Shown in pieces: positions 34,836-46,676 of a stretch of DNA of 64,000 nucleotides; position 1 is the stretch's first letter; the number at the start of each line of letters is the position of its first letter. The stretch is from Amborella trichopoda. Taxonomy: Eukaryota > Streptophyta > Magnoliopsida > Amborellales > Amborellaceae. Under the pieces are notes generated by a model that had not been told where the DNA came from, ran no database searches, and worked only from the letters and a program-made list of their open reading frames with translations. Both the position numbers and the translations under genes were made by a program. Location of the stretch: NCBI RefSeq assembly GCF_000471905.2, contig NW_006500010.1:199633-263632 (forward strand). Direction: 5' to 3'.

Positions 34836-36047
34836 TGAAAGAGGTTAATTTGGTCATTGTCCATTTTTCCTTTTTTCTTTTTTCTGGAAATCTCTGGATT
34901 TCGGACTGCAGGCAAACATACAAAAGAAAAAGGCCAAAGCAAAAGAAGGAAAAATCACAAATAACAAAAAAACAAAACAAAAACAAACCAAGGGAAAACA
35001 TAATGGCAGAAGTAAAAAGACAAGTATGTTCTGACGTGGCACGTGATGATTGGAACTCTAGTTTGTAGAGATTTTAGGGTTTCCTGTTCCACAAGCTACT
35101 TACTGAAAACGGTGCAAACTGACACGTTTCTTTCATCAAATTCTACAAAATCTCCAATATGCCCCCTTTTTTCTTGAATTTGCAGCAAGTACGAAAAAGT
35201 TGGACCTGGGATTTGACTCTAAATATTTGTGCCTCCCTCACGTGTATACTGTCTATTTACTCCCTCAGATAAAGCGTCTAATAAGATTAATTTTAAGACT
35301 CCAAATTTTAAGAATACAACATTTTCAATCCATGTATTACCTCATTCATCATCATCATCATCTAAGTATTATCTTAATTAATTAGTATCGGCTACATGAA
35401 CAATATAACCCACTAGACACTTGAAAACATTAATATCTCATAATAAAGACGGTCCAATTTTTAGAGAGTGAGATGTAAGAATTAAAAAACTTAAATTTCA
35501 TTTTTTTTATTTTAATAATAATTATCTAGTGATTCCTAGGAAGTTCTCCAAATTTCAAATTAAAAAAATCCTCTCAAATAAGTCTTCCGACCAAAGGAAT
35601 ACATATAAACTATACTCTCGCGGGAGTATAACATAAGCGCCATTTGTTGTTATTGGTTTATAGGTGTGCCTTTTTTTTATGAGGAGTATATTAAAATTGT
35701 TATAAATACTAATTATTTAAGGCAAGCTCATGGTTTGTGGGATGCATATATTCAAAAATATATATGTCTATTTCCTTATGTCATTTTAAATTATGGAAAT
35801 TATATTTTGAGTGATAAAATTCGGCAGAAATACAATTGAAAAGACGTTGTATCCCTTGAGTGAAAGAAAAACAAAAAAATCTAGATACTTGAGTATTTAT
35901 ATGAGGAAATATTTATACAAGGTGTGAACCTTATCCGTAGAAATAATTGCACCTCAAAACTTCCATGAAAAGGCTGTTTTGTCTTGGAAATCCACAATTT
36001 AAGATCTTGAGCTCAAATATATATATATATATATATATAAAATAATT

Positions 36048-36264
36048 GAGTAATGATACTATAAGACCCTCCCACACCTATGTGAGTATGACTTTAAAGG
36101 ATTACCATTAAATTTTGACACATATATCTACAAAAGTTATCAATGAACCTATTCACCCAAGTCCCATATTCATATGATAACTTTTATAGAGATCTATGTC
36201 AAAATTTATTGGTGATCCTTTGGGGTCCTACTCACATGGATGTGAGAGGGTCTCATAGTGTCAT

Positions 36265-36268
<4 letters not shown>
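36048..36268. mobile_element. Family D hairpin MITE, copy 1
   Basis: Left arm GAGTAATGATACTATAAGAC, then a CCTCCCACAC segment; reversed right arm AGTAATGACACTATGAGACC, then a CTCTCACATCC segment. Arms of about 90 bp allow the element to fold almost completely. The right side abuts a (TA)n microsatellite, so the target duplication is lost. Same family as 54496-54680. Confidence 0.7.
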
Positions 36269-36317
<49 letters not shown>

Positions 36318-36359
36318 ATATATATTATTATATATAGTAGTAGTATATATATATAGATA
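36269..36359. repeat. (TA)n microsatellite at gap edge
   Basis: Almost pure TA dinucleotides, directly followed by the run of N. The assembly probably broke in this simple repeat. Confidence 0.95.
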
Positions 36360-36621
36360 NNNNNNNNNNNNNNNNNNNNNNNNNNNNNNNNNNNNNNNNN
36401 NNNNNNNNNNNNNNNNNNNNNNNNNNNNNNNNNNNNNNNNNNNNNNNNNNNNNNNNNNNNNNNNNNNNNNNNNNNNNNNNNNNNNNNNNNNNNNNNNNNN
36501 NNNNNNNNNNNNNNNNNNNNNNNNNNNNNNNNNNNNNNNNNNNNNNNNNNNNNNNNNNNNNNNNNNNNNNNNNNNNNNNNNNNNNNNNNNNNNNNNNNNN
36601 NNNNNNNNNNNNNNNNNNNNN
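36360..36621. other. Assembly gap (262 N)
   Basis: Run of N. Any open frame crossing it is meaningless. Confidence 0.99.
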
Positions 36622-36908
36622 GGTCAATACAACATTAAGGCAGAACATAAGAAATTGCTAAGGAATCATGATATGCCATTTTCTTTGTTAGATCATCAAC
36701 TATAGATTTGGCTTCTCCATAAACATGGTTGAAAGAAACGTTATCTAGACCATAGAATTGACCTCGAAATATATGCATAAGAAAGGAAAAATAAAAAAAT
36801 AAAAAGAATAGTGCATCTTGTAATATGTTATCTAGGCCGTCTATATTTGAGATTTTTGAGCGTTTATTATTTTGCTAAATCTACGCCATTATTTTAGCTT
36901 TAAATTTT

Positions 36909-37249
36909 GGTATTGTATACAATGAGACTATTTACATTTGATACAAGGTGATCACAATTATTTACAACCATCCAATGTGAAATTTGATGGCTTGGATGTA
37001 TCATGATTCAAATTTTTTTTTTTTGAAGTTTGAGCTTGGTCAAGATTAATGTGACCACCTTGTACCAAGACCATTGGATGTGAAATTGGGTGGCTGCAAT
37101 TATTTTATTGACCAAGCTCAAACTTCAAAATAAAATTTCTCGAACTTCATGATACATCCCAGCTATCAAATTTCACATCGGATGGTTGTGAATAATTGTG
37201 ACCACTTTGTATCAAAGGTAAATGATCTAATTGTATAAAATCTCTTCTC
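36909..37249. mobile_element. Family C hairpin MITE with probable target duplication
   Basis: Left arm TACAATGAGACTATTTACAT, then a TTGATACAAGGTGATCACAA segment; reversed right arm TACAATTAGATCATTTACCT, then TTGATACAAAGTGGTCACAA. Arms exceed 100 bp. Flanks TTAAATTTT (36900-36908) and TTAAATTTG (37250-37258) agree at 8 of 9 bases. Confidence 0.7.
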
Positions 37250-37834
37250 TTAAATTTGAAATTACTGCCTTTTTTTTTTTTTTTTATGGGCAATGATTTC
37301 ATGCAACAACTGTCTCATAGATGATGCGAAATAATTCTAGAAAACCATGTTTGTATTTGTATGACCCAAAATTTTGTGCACACACTCTCTTCATCTCAAT
37401 AATCAATCTAAAAAAAACTAATTTGCACCCTATGGTCAAAATGAGTCCCTGCCAACAATGAATCTAGACCGTCCATAAGATGAATTTAAAGATCTAGGTC
37501 TTTATGAATTCAAAATCATATATATTTTTTAATATTGTTAATCTAATGATAATAAAATTATCTAAAAAATTTAGAAAGAAAAAAATATTATTCTAAGGCC
37601 TAGATCTAAGCATCTTACTAAAATAGCCCGCCAATATAATTGGGTTAAAAAAATACTTTCTAGATTGCGTTTTCAAATTGACTATTCATTAGAATGAAAA
37701 TAATGTATATTTTAAAATTTGGATCAAACAAATAGATTTAAAATAATTTTGGAAGGTTGTTGCATTATATTACTATACAACTATTGCATGACATCACTGC
37801 CCCCAAAAAAATATTGGGCAAAGATGAAGATAGG

Positions 37835-38135
37835 CAGAGGTTTGAGAGAGAGAGGGAGATATTAGGAGAAAGAAATAGAGAAAGAGAGAGATATGCATTT
37901 GATTCTAGGCATTAACATAGAGATTTTAACAAGAGAGAGAGAGCCACGTATTGAGAGAGAGATCTATATGATTTTAGCAAGAGAAAGATTTTAACAAGAG
38001 AGACGTATTGAGAGAGATGCATTTCATTTTAACAATTGGCATAGAGATTTTAGAGAGAGATACGTATCGGGAGAGAGATGTATTTGATTTTAGCGAGAGA
38101 TATATTAAGATAAATATCTATTTGATTTTAGCAAA
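37835..38135. repeat. GA-rich imperfect repeat, first block
   Basis: Repeated segments of GAGAGAGAT, ATTTTAGCAAGAGA and CGTATTGAGAGAGAT-type motifs. The block is interrupted at 38136 by a family A MITE and resumes at about 38603-38930, indicating that the MITE inserted into the GA-rich array. Confidence 0.65.
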
Positions 38136-38602
38136 GGGCAAAGCTTTTTATGTTTTTTCCACCACATAAAACTTTTATACTTTCCCTTACTTTACTGTTC
38201 ATTTTGAATGGAGGTCCAATCACAATATCACGTCTCTACATTATTTTATTTTTAAATTTTTTTTATAAACTATTTTGATATCAAATTTTATACGTTCAAT
38301 CTTTTATTAAACTCTCACTAACGAAAACTATTAAAAAAATACTTTTAATAAAATAAAATAGCCAAAATACCCTATTAAGTTTCAAAAGGTATTTTTGTCA
38401 TTATATTTTATCACAAAATTATTTTTAATAATTTTTATAGGTGCACCCCAATGAGAATATGACATGTATCAAATTTCATATTCATAAAATTTGTATAAAA
38501 AAACCTAAAAATAAAATACTTTAAGACATCAGATCTAAGATCAAATAGTGAATGACTCTCTTGATCAAAATTGGACGGCTGGATGGTAGGGGAAGCATAG
38601 AT
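38136..38602 (+). mobile_element. Family A MULE-type MITE, right end lost
   Basis: Starts GGGCAAAGCTTTTTATGTTT and follows the family order up to GACGGCTGGATGGTAGGGGA. It then breaks off a few bases into the right inverted repeat, where GA-rich repeat resumes. No target duplication can be read. Confidence 0.7.
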
Positions 38603-38935
38603 CTTAGGGAGTTTAGGAGATAAAGATTGAGATAGAGATAGATTTTTTTAGAGAGAGATATGAAGAGAAAAGTAAGAGATATGAAGAGAAAAGTAGGAGA
38701 TGAGGAGAGCGAAATTTGAAAGAGATAGAGAGTAAATTCCTAACGGAAAATATATTTTTTTTGTAGATGATAGAGATAAAGATGGAGTTAGGCAGAGATT
38801 TGAGAGAGATATATATTAGGAGAAAAAGAACTTAGCAAGAGAAACGGATTGAGAGAGAAATGTAAAGATGGAGATATTGCAGCACAGAGATTTTAGCAAG
38901 AAAGATATTTTAGCAAGAAATAGGCATCTCTAGTA
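38603..38935. repeat. GA-rich imperfect repeat, second block
   Basis: Continues the motifs of 37835-38135 (GAGATAGAGAT, ATTTTAGCAAGAAA) on the other side of the family A MITE. Confidence 0.6.
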
Positions 38936-39764
38936 TACAATAGAGATAAATCTTTTCTAGAACAAGGTAAGTGTCGCATTAGAGGTTTTCTCTATTCTTT
39001 TCCGGATACAGGTATGTGGTTGATCTTTGCTTGTCTTTATCGAGTTGTGCTTACTGTGGGTTCTTTGTATAAGTTCCAATGAATTAATCTTAGAATAAAT
39101 TATCTACCTTTCTTTAGTGAAATTAATGGGTATAAAAGTATTTACGCAAGCTTAGGAAATATTTTAAGTGAGAAAAATCATAGAGCGTAAGCTATTCGGT
39201 TTAGAAAAGAAAATAATGGCATTAGATCATGGTATTGAAAGAGTTGTGATTTGCTTTGCTCTATAGAGTAAATGTTTGTGATTTATGTGAGTTGTTTTTT
39301 TCTTCCATTCTTGTACTTCAAAAAATTATATTTTTCATATTTGATAGTCAATGCACTTTAATACCCATGGAACATAATAAAATGTGTGAAATTGATGAGC
39401 TCAAGATGAAACTAATAAACGATGTAGTTTGTACATTTTAAAAACAAATAAAAGGCTCATCTTGAATCCTTGACCAGAAGGCAATTTAGGTATAAAAAAT
39501 TTGTATGATGGCTCTAAAATCATTAAAAATTTGTACGACGACTCTAAAATCATTTTCCAACACCAATCATGAAATATGAAGCTTAAAAGATATAAAGATC
39601 GGTAAGTGAGTACTAGGGCAAAATCGACAGTCTCACTAATATATTACAATTTATATTATTTTTAATTTTATTTACAACCATAATGATCAAGGCCAAAATG
39701 ATCAATTTGAATTTTTTTTACGCCAAACGTTTTAGGAAGCTCATCATCCCCATTGAGTTACCCA

Positions 39765-40130
39765 AAAAAACAAAATTAATAAAAATAGAATACAATAAAA
39801 TGTGTGAACTTTTTGACAACTTGACAACAAATGTGTGGTCTTTTAGCTCAAGAGAAAAATAACCCCACTGAATTTTACCCAAAAAAATTTTTAATAAAAA
39901 TAGAACACAATAAAATGTGTGAACTTTTTTGACAACAAACGTGTGGGCTTTTATTGTTCAAGAGAAAAATAACTGAAATTAATAAAAATAGAACACAATA
40001 AAATGTGTGAACTTTTTTGACAACAAACGGGCTTTTATTGTTCAAGAGAAAAATAACTGAAATTAATAAAAATAGAACACAATAAAAATGTGTGAACTTT
40101 TTTGACAACAAACGTGTGGGCTTTTGTAGC
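39765..40130. repeat. Tandem repeat, unit about 85-100 bp
   Basis: Four units carrying AATAGAACACAATAAAATGT, GTGAACTTTTTTGACAACAA, a GTGTGGGCTTTTATTG segment and AAGAGAAAAATAAC. Units differ by small deletions. The minus-strand frame at 39875-40111 only reflects the repeat. Confidence 0.8.
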
Positions 40131-40142
40131 TTGAGGGCTAAA

Positions 40143-40214
40143 TGTCGCTGCCGGGATTCAAGCCCAGGCCTCTACGGCCACAACGTAGAATTCTTACCAA
40201 TAAACTACAGCTCC
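40143..40214 (-). tRNA. tRNA-His (GTG), nuclear type, decayed acceptor stem
   Basis: The minus strand folds as a 72-nt tRNA. The D arm is TAGTTTATTGGTAAGA, the anticodon stem CTACG/CGTAG holds loop TTGTGGC with anticodon GTG, and the T arm is CTGGG/CCCGG with loop CTTGAAT. It matches plant nuclear tRNA-His closely, including compensated changes in the anticodon stem. The acceptor stem (GGAGCTG against CAGCGAC) has mismatches at pairs 2-71 and 3-70, so it is probably a pseudogene or the tRNA head of a SINE. A and B boxes for RNA polymerase III look intact. Confidence 0.65.
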
Positions 40215-40324
40215 TTGACTTCTTCCAAAGTCGCAACAGATATATTTTGTTATTGATGTACTGCTTTTTCACGCACGACTCATTCAACTCGTACTAGAAG
40301 AGGAGATATGCTATTCATATTCTT

Positions 40325-40515
40325 TTTCCTATTTGTATTCAAGATAGTTTCCGCTTACGATTGTGATTTGGTTCAATCTCGAGAGTCCATCTCAATCCAA
40401 TCTATTTTTCAAGATGGTTTCCGTTTAAGATTGTGATTTGGTTCAATCTCCACAGTCCATAACAATCCAATTGTGATTTGGTTCAATCTCCACAGTCCAT
40501 CACAATCCAATAACA
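40325..40515. repeat. Short tandem repeat, unit about 60 bp
   Basis: The segment TTGTGATTTGGTTCAATCTC followed by a CAGTCCATCACAATCCAA part is present three times with a TTTCCG-AAGA lead in two of them. Confidence 0.7.
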
Positions 40516-41099
40516 GGATGCATGCATTTCCTTTTAAATTTTGAAAATGTTATTATATATTTATTTATTTTTTAAAATTTGAAAATGTTATTATATATTT
40601 ATTCATTTTCCTAAATAGAGCTGGTTTGAATGGATGAGCACGTGGTCAAAACTGAAACTTGTTGGCTATTTATTAGGAACGTGGTTCCTATCTGTTCAAA
40701 ATTGAAGTACAAGATGAATACAGATAACTCTCGAACCCATCCATATACAACATAAATAAAGATAACTCTCGAACCATAAATATACAAGGTAGATACAGAT
40801 AACTCTCAAACTCATGATACCCATACATATATGTAAGATAAATACCTGAGAATTCTTAGTGCCTGGGTACAAGGATTTTAAGGTATAGATTCTTAACATA
40901 TTGGATTTTGTTAAAATCCACCTTTTGGATTGTTTAATGACTAGGATACTTAAAATCAAGAAAATCAAAATCATGAAAATAATAGCTATTTTTTTATGAT
41001 TTCATTTCCACACTAAAACTTGTTTTTTTGCATTTTCAAGGCCCATGGATTTCACTCGCTTGCTCTCTCGACCCTAAGCATAGGGAGCACTTAGTAGGT

Positions 41100-42780
41100 A
41101 TGAAAATTTTTGAGAGAGAAAGTACATAAATTTTTTAAAGGAAAAAACTATATCAAAATTTTTAGAGAGAGAAACTATCTCACATTTTAACTTTTAGAGA
41201 GAAAGTATGTTAAAATTTTAGAGATAGAAAATATGTAAAAATTTTAGAGAGAAAGTATGTTAAATTTTTAGAGATAGAAAATATGTTAAAATTTTAGAGA
41301 GATAAAATACCATTTTTTTTAGAGAGATGAACTATCTAAAAATTTTAGAGAAAGAAACATCTCAAAGTTTTATTTTTAGAGAGAGAAAGTATATTAAAAT
41401 TATAGAGAGAGAAAGTACCAATTTTATTTAGAGATATGAACTATCTCAAAATTTTAGAGAGAGAAACTATTTCAAATTTTATTTTTTAGAGAGAGAAAGT
41501 ATGTTAAAATTTTAAAGAGAGAAAGTACATACAAATTTTTAAAGAGAGAAACTATCTCAATTTTTTAAAGACAAACTATTTCAAAACTTTTAGAGAGAGA
41601 AACAATTTAGAGAGAGAAGCTATATCAAATCTTAAGTTTTAGAGAGAGAAATTATTTTTAAAATTTTAGAGAGAGAAATTATTCTTAAATTTTTAGAAAG
41701 AAATTATTATAAATTCTAGAAAGAGAAACTGGCAAAAAAAAAAATAGAGAGAGAAATATCTCATTTTTTAAAGAGATAAACTATATTGAATTTTCAGTTT
41801 AAGAGAGAAACTATCCTGAATTTGGAATTTTAGAGAGAGAAAATATATTAAAAATTTAAAGATAAAAATTATATCAAATTTTAGAGAGGGAAACTACTTC
41901 AAAAAATTTATAGATAGAAACTATCTCAAAATTTTTGTAGAGATAAACTATCGCAAAATTTATGTTTTAGAGAAAGTATTTTAAAATTTTGGAGAGATAA
42001 ATTATATCAAATTTTAGATAGAGAAAGTACATGAAATTTTTAGAGAGAAACTATATCAAAATTTTTTAGAGATAAACTATCTCAAATTTTATGTTTTAGA
42101 GTGAGAAAGTATCTCAAATTTTAAACTTTAGAGAGAGAAAGTATATCAAATTTTAGAGACACCAAATTTAAAATAGAGAAACTATTTCAAAATTTTAGAG
42201 AGAGAAACTATTTCACACTTGAAGTTAGAGAGAAAACATCTTAAAATTTAAGAGAGTAACTATATCAAATTTTAGAGAGAGAAAGTACTTAATTTTTTTT
42301 AGAAAAAGAAACTATCGTAAAAAAATTTAGAGAGAAATTATCTCAACTTTTAGCTTTTAGAAAGAGAAAGTATCTTAAAATTTGAAAAAACAACTATATC
42401 ATATTTTAGAGAGTTAAACAACTTAAAAATGCTTAGAAATACAGAAACTCTCTCAAAATTATTGTAGAACGGAACTATCTCAAGCTTTAACTTTGAGAGA
42501 GAGAGAGAGAGTATATTAAAATTTTAGAAAGAGAAACTATATCAAATTTTAGAGAGAGTAAAGCACCTAAAAAATTTAGAGAGAAATTATCTCAAAATTT
42601 TAGATAGACAATTTCAAACTTTAAATTTTGAATAGAAATTATATCAAATTTTTGAGAGAGAAACTATGTCAAAGTTTAGAGAGAGAAACTATCTCAAATT
42701 TTTTTATAGATACACTATCCAAATTTTGAGTTTTAGAGAGAGAAAACATATAAAAATTATACAAAGAGAACTTGTATCAA
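41100..42780. repeat. Minisatellite of TTTTAGAGAGAGAAACTATC units
   Basis: About fifty degenerate units of 25-40 bp. The core AGAGAGAAACTATCTCAAAA is followed by a variable T-rich part. Variants keep the GAGAGAAA core while the ATCTCA part and spacing drift. It has no open frame and no flanking cassette. Strand-asymmetric: purine core always on the plus strand. Confidence 0.85.
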
Positions 42781-43220
42781 GTTTTGTTACCAAACAATTG
42801 ACATGGAAGTGATTGCAAAGAATCCATGAATTTTGTATAGCTTGTCCAAACAAGCGATTTGAGGCATCCACGACAAAAATCCTTGATATGAAAATCCATA
42901 GATTTCCTTAGGATTTCAAATATCTAAGATTCCCAATTTCCTCCTATCCAAATCCAAACGGGCAGTGAAATTGAATTAAAAAATCGTCAAGATAGTGACC
43001 ACGTTCTTAATTCTATTTCCCCATTGACATAAAAAGTGGATATTGGAAGAGGAGTCTAGAGAGCTGGTTATCTCAATGATTCTTCTATGGCAGTGTTTTA
43101 AAACTCAACGATCGAGAATTGTAGATCTGGACAAGGAATTAATAATCTAGAATTGTAGATTTGAATAGGGGATTTCTTGGGATGGAACTTGTTCTTAAAA
43201 GGATATCTGTACGTTGGTAT
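42781..43220. other. Unique AT-rich spacer
   Basis: No gene, repeat or transposon end recognised between the GAGA minisatellite and the copia element. Confidence 0.5.
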
Positions 43221-43222
43221 TG

Positions 43223-43401
43223 TGAGATATAACCATTCACTATATTATGATTGATCAATATGACTACAACACAATTGTGTATTTATAGAGAGGGTACAAC
43301 CAGTACTTACTAAAACTATAAGATACACTTTTTATACATGTATATCATATAATTAGACACTGATAGATCTCAATATCCAGTTGCCATATCTGTCCTGTTC
43401 A
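43223..43401 (-). repeat. 3' LTR of the copia element
   Basis: 179 bp, starting TG and ending CA on the minus strand, with CTCTCTATAAATACACAA as a TATA-like promoter part. Clearly similar to 44454-44632 but with several substitutions, so the insertion is not recent. Confidence 0.8.
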
Positions 43402-43410
43402 CGCTCCCCC

Positions 43411-44350
43411 TCAAACTCGAGATGATTTGAAAGGGATCATGGAGAGTTTGGAAACAAACTGTGAGAAAGAATGTAGAGGTTGAGACTTAGTGAAGAAATC
43501 GGCGAGTTGTACTGCGGTGGGCACATATGGTAAGGAAATTGTCCCTGCGAAATATTCTTGTCGGACATAGTGGCAATTGACTTCAATATGTTTCGTGCAC
43601 TCGCGCTCATGGAATTTTGGATTTTTAGAAATATAAATAGCACTTTTGTTGTCACAATAAAGTGGAGTAGAAGTTGAGATAGTGACACCCATGTCTGCAA
43701 GTAGCCAACGTTGAGCAATGCGTTTATATTTCTTGCTTTTCCAAGAGATAAGACAATCATTGAGAAAATGTCGAATTATGTAGTAGATTTGTGATCACTG
43801 GGATTTCCTAGAAAATCGGAATCTGTATAAGCCCGGAGCTCAAGGGAAGTAAAAGAGGAGAAGAATAAGGCTTGATGACGGCTATCCTAGATATAAAGAA
43901 TGATTCGCAAAATGGCAGCGAGATGTACAAAACGTTGGGCACTTAAAAACTGACTAACCATATGTGCTGCATAAGCAATATCGAAGCGTGTATAAGTTTC
44001 CCAACCAGTTGCTTATAAAATGATGGGTCAAGAAGAGTTTTTACATCTGTAGCCCGAAATCTGATATTAACTTCAAGAGGGGTATCAACTTTCTTTGTAT
44101 CATTCTGGAGTAGAGCTTGAGAGACAATCTTTGAAGCATATTTTAGCTGTGACAACAAATAACCACACGGAGAATAGACAACTTCTAGTCCAATAAAATA
44201 CCACAAGAAGCCTAATCTTTCATTTCAAAGGTACTACTTAGCTTCTGTTTAATTTTATGAATTGTACCCATATCATTATCAAAGATAATCATATCGTCCA
44301 CGTATAGTAACAAAAGAATCCGTCCTTCAGAAGTCTCAGATACAAAGAGC
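43411..44350 (-). pseudogene. Copia reverse transcriptase/RNase H remnant
   Basis: The RNase H part reads LYCDNKSAIYISKNPKFHER and HIEVNCHYVRQ followed by VQLADFFTK, the standard copia end. Upstream, LLLYVDDMIIFDND gives the YVDD catalytic box, followed by a piece with several stops and a frame change near 43940. Not functional. Confidence 0.8.
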
Positions 44351-44453
44351 GCTGGGGTCATGATGACTTTGTCGAAAGTTTACTCTTATATCATGTGAGA
44401 AGGTACAGATAAGGTAAAGACAGGATTTCAAAGAACCTTGTTCTGATACCATA

Positions 44454-44632
44454 TGCGATATAACCTTTCACTATATTACTATTGATCAATAGGACTATAA
44501 TACAAGTGTGTACTTATAGAGAGGGTACAACCAATACTTACTAAAACTATAGGATACAATTTCTATACTAGTATATCATATAGTTAGATGCTGATAGATC
44601 TCAATATCCAGTTGCCATATCTCTTATGCTCA
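44454..44632 (-). repeat. 5' LTR of the copia element
   Basis: 179 bp, followed (minus strand) by TATGGTATCAGAACAAGG, the primer-binding site. Same TATA-like box as in the other LTR. Confidence 0.8.
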
Positions 44633-44762
44633 CATGTATGGCACTCTCTCGGCTTAGATATTATTGAAATTTTGGGCTAACCCAAAAGCAAAAAAAAGAA
44701 AAAAAGAAACAAATTCTAAGAGTCATGCCTGGCCAATACCAATACCAAGCCAAAACAAGGGC

Positions 44763-44850
44763 ATTCTACCAACATTTATCTTTATTTTATGCTTATTATT
44801 CCTACATTCTACCAACATTTCTCTTTATTTTATGCTTATTATTGTTGATT
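44763..44850. repeat. 44-bp tandem duplication
   Basis: ATTCTACCAACATTTATCTT followed by TATTTTATGCTTATTATT is present twice. Confidence 0.8.
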
Positions 44851-45424
44851 CTTATCCTTGTTAAATCATTTTTTAGCAATACTACTATGAACTGATCTTG
44901 TTTTAGGCATTGATTTTTCCTCATCAATTGGGTAAGCAACATTGGTTTTACTCTTTAAAATTGTTTACTCATTGAATTGATTGTTCAATCATCAAATAGC
45001 TCGATGATTGGGATAGCTAAGCCGACCCCATTTACTTTAGAAAAATGATTATTGGGTCAACTAACCACATTAATTTACTATCTAAAATTATTTACCATGT
45101 AAAACCCATTAAATTGGTCTCTTTCTTCATCCCTTTATCCACCGTAAGGCTACACTCTCCCTCAAGCCACAAGAAGAAAAAGTCAGGACAACAATCATAA
45201 CAAGGAAGTTTAAGACTCATGAATAGCATGATTCTCTCTCTCTTTTCCTTTAATTGTGTTTGAGATTTTTTCCTCTCACTAAATTGCTTACTTGATAATT
45301 GAAACCAAACTTTGTGTGTGTCAGTTATAAGGTTATTGAAGAACCAAGTTCTTGAGGGTTATGCTTAACCAAATTTTGTGTCCAAGTTCAGTTAGGTTAT
45401 TGAAGAACCTAGTTCTTGAGGGTT

Positions 45425-46665
45425 ATTTCATTGGGTGAACCTATTCGGGTCTTTTCTCTTATCACCTATCACACAAGAGCTGTAAATAGAACCCATTATG
45501 GTGTTTTCTCTCATCACCTCAAGAGCTGTAAATAGAACCCATTTGTGGTTTTTTCTCTCATCACCTCTCACACAATACTGTAAATAGAACCCATTCGGGT
45601 CTTTTCTCATGTTTGGTTTCCCTTTTATCTTCCTATCCCACAAAGTTCCCACACAACTAGGGTCCATAAATCTTGCTATCCCACAAAGTTCCTATAAAAT
45701 TCATATAAAACTAGGATCCATAAGCACATCCTAAATAGATCCCATTTGGGTCTTTTATCTCATCACGTGTCGCACAAAACTGTAAATAGAACCCATTCGG
45801 ATCTTTTCTCTTCCTTACCCTTTATCTTGCTATCCCACAAAGTTCAAAGTTCCTATACAATTTATCTTGCTATCCCACAAAGTTCAAAGTTCCTATACAA
45901 TTTATCTTGCTATCCCACAAAGTTCAAAATTCCTATACAACTAGGATCTAGGATCCATAAGCACGTAAATAGAGGTTTAAGACGGTAAATAGAACCCATT
46001 CGGGTCTTTTCTCTCATCACATGTCACAAGAGCTGTAAATAAGTTCCTATACAACTAGGATCCATAAGCACGTAAATAGAGGTTTAAGACTGTAAATAGA
46101 ACCCATTCGGGTCTTTTCTCTCATCACTTGTCACAAGAGTTGTAAATAAGTTCCTATACAACTACGATCCATAATATCCATCAGCATGTAAATAGAGGTT
46201 TAAGACCGTAAATAGAACCCATTCGGGTCTTTTTTCTCATCACCTGTCACACAAGATAAGTTCCTATACAACTAGGATCCATAAGCACACAAATAGAGGT
46301 TTAAGACTGTAAATCCATATGCACATAAATACAGGTTTAAGACTGTAAATCCATAAGCACGTAAATAGAGGTTTAAGATTGAAAATAGAACCCATTCGGG
46401 TCTTCTCTCTCATCACCTGTCACACAAGGTTAAGCACGTAAATAGAGGTTTAAGACTATAAATAGAACCCATTTGGGTCTTTTCTCTCATCACCTGTCAC
46501 ACAAGAGGTTAAGCACATAAATGTAGGTTTAAGACTATAAATAGAACCCATTCGGGTCTTTTCTCTCATCACCTCTCACACAAGAGGTTTGCTTTCCCTT
46601 TATCTTGCTATCCCACAAAGTTCCTATACAAGCAACATATCCTAAATAGAACCCATTCGGGTAAG
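45425..46665. repeat. Tandem/interspersed minisatellite AACCCATTCGGGTCTTTTCT
   Basis: About twelve copies of GTAAATAGAACCCATTCGGG then TCTTTTCTCTCATCACCTGT-CACACAAG. They are mixed with secondary units (TATCCCACAAAGTTCCTATA; ATAAGCACGTAAATAGAGGT). Units of 50-110 bp are reshuffled, suggesting repeated unequal exchange. It lies in the 3' flank of the TRF2/HOY1-like gene. Short minus-strand frames rich in DPNGFYL are products of the repeat. Confidence 0.8.
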
Positions 46666-46676
46666 CATAGAGAGAG

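Larger units (their letters stand above)
43221..44634 (-). mobile_element. Internally deleted Ty1/copia LTR retrotransposon
   Basis: Two direct LTRs of 179 bp (43223-43401 and 44454-44632) flank an internal part on the minus strand. Next to the 5' LTR is a primer-binding site TGGTATCAGAACAAGG, matching the initiator tRNA-Met type. Next to the 3' LTR is the purine tract GAGTTTGAGGGGGAGCG. Gag, protease, integrase and most of reverse transcriptase are missing. What remains is YVDD-type reverse transcriptase (near 44290-44310) and RNase H (43411-43692). Flanks GGTAT and TGTAT may be an eroded 5-bp duplication. Confidence 0.85.

Noticed and set aside
36328..36648. 106-codon frame
   Set aside because: Consists of N gap.
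39240..39300. GCTTTGCTCTATAGAGTAAATG and a similar motif at 27865, resembling the ALLYRAEC part of the RTE LINE
   Set aside because: Only about 16 bases match and no flanking RTE motifs are seen; likely chance or an unresolvable scrap.
41100..42780. Repeat-spacer look reminiscent of a CRISPR array
   Set aside because: The repeats are degenerate, spacing is irregular, no cas genes, and the DNA is eukaryotic nuclear.
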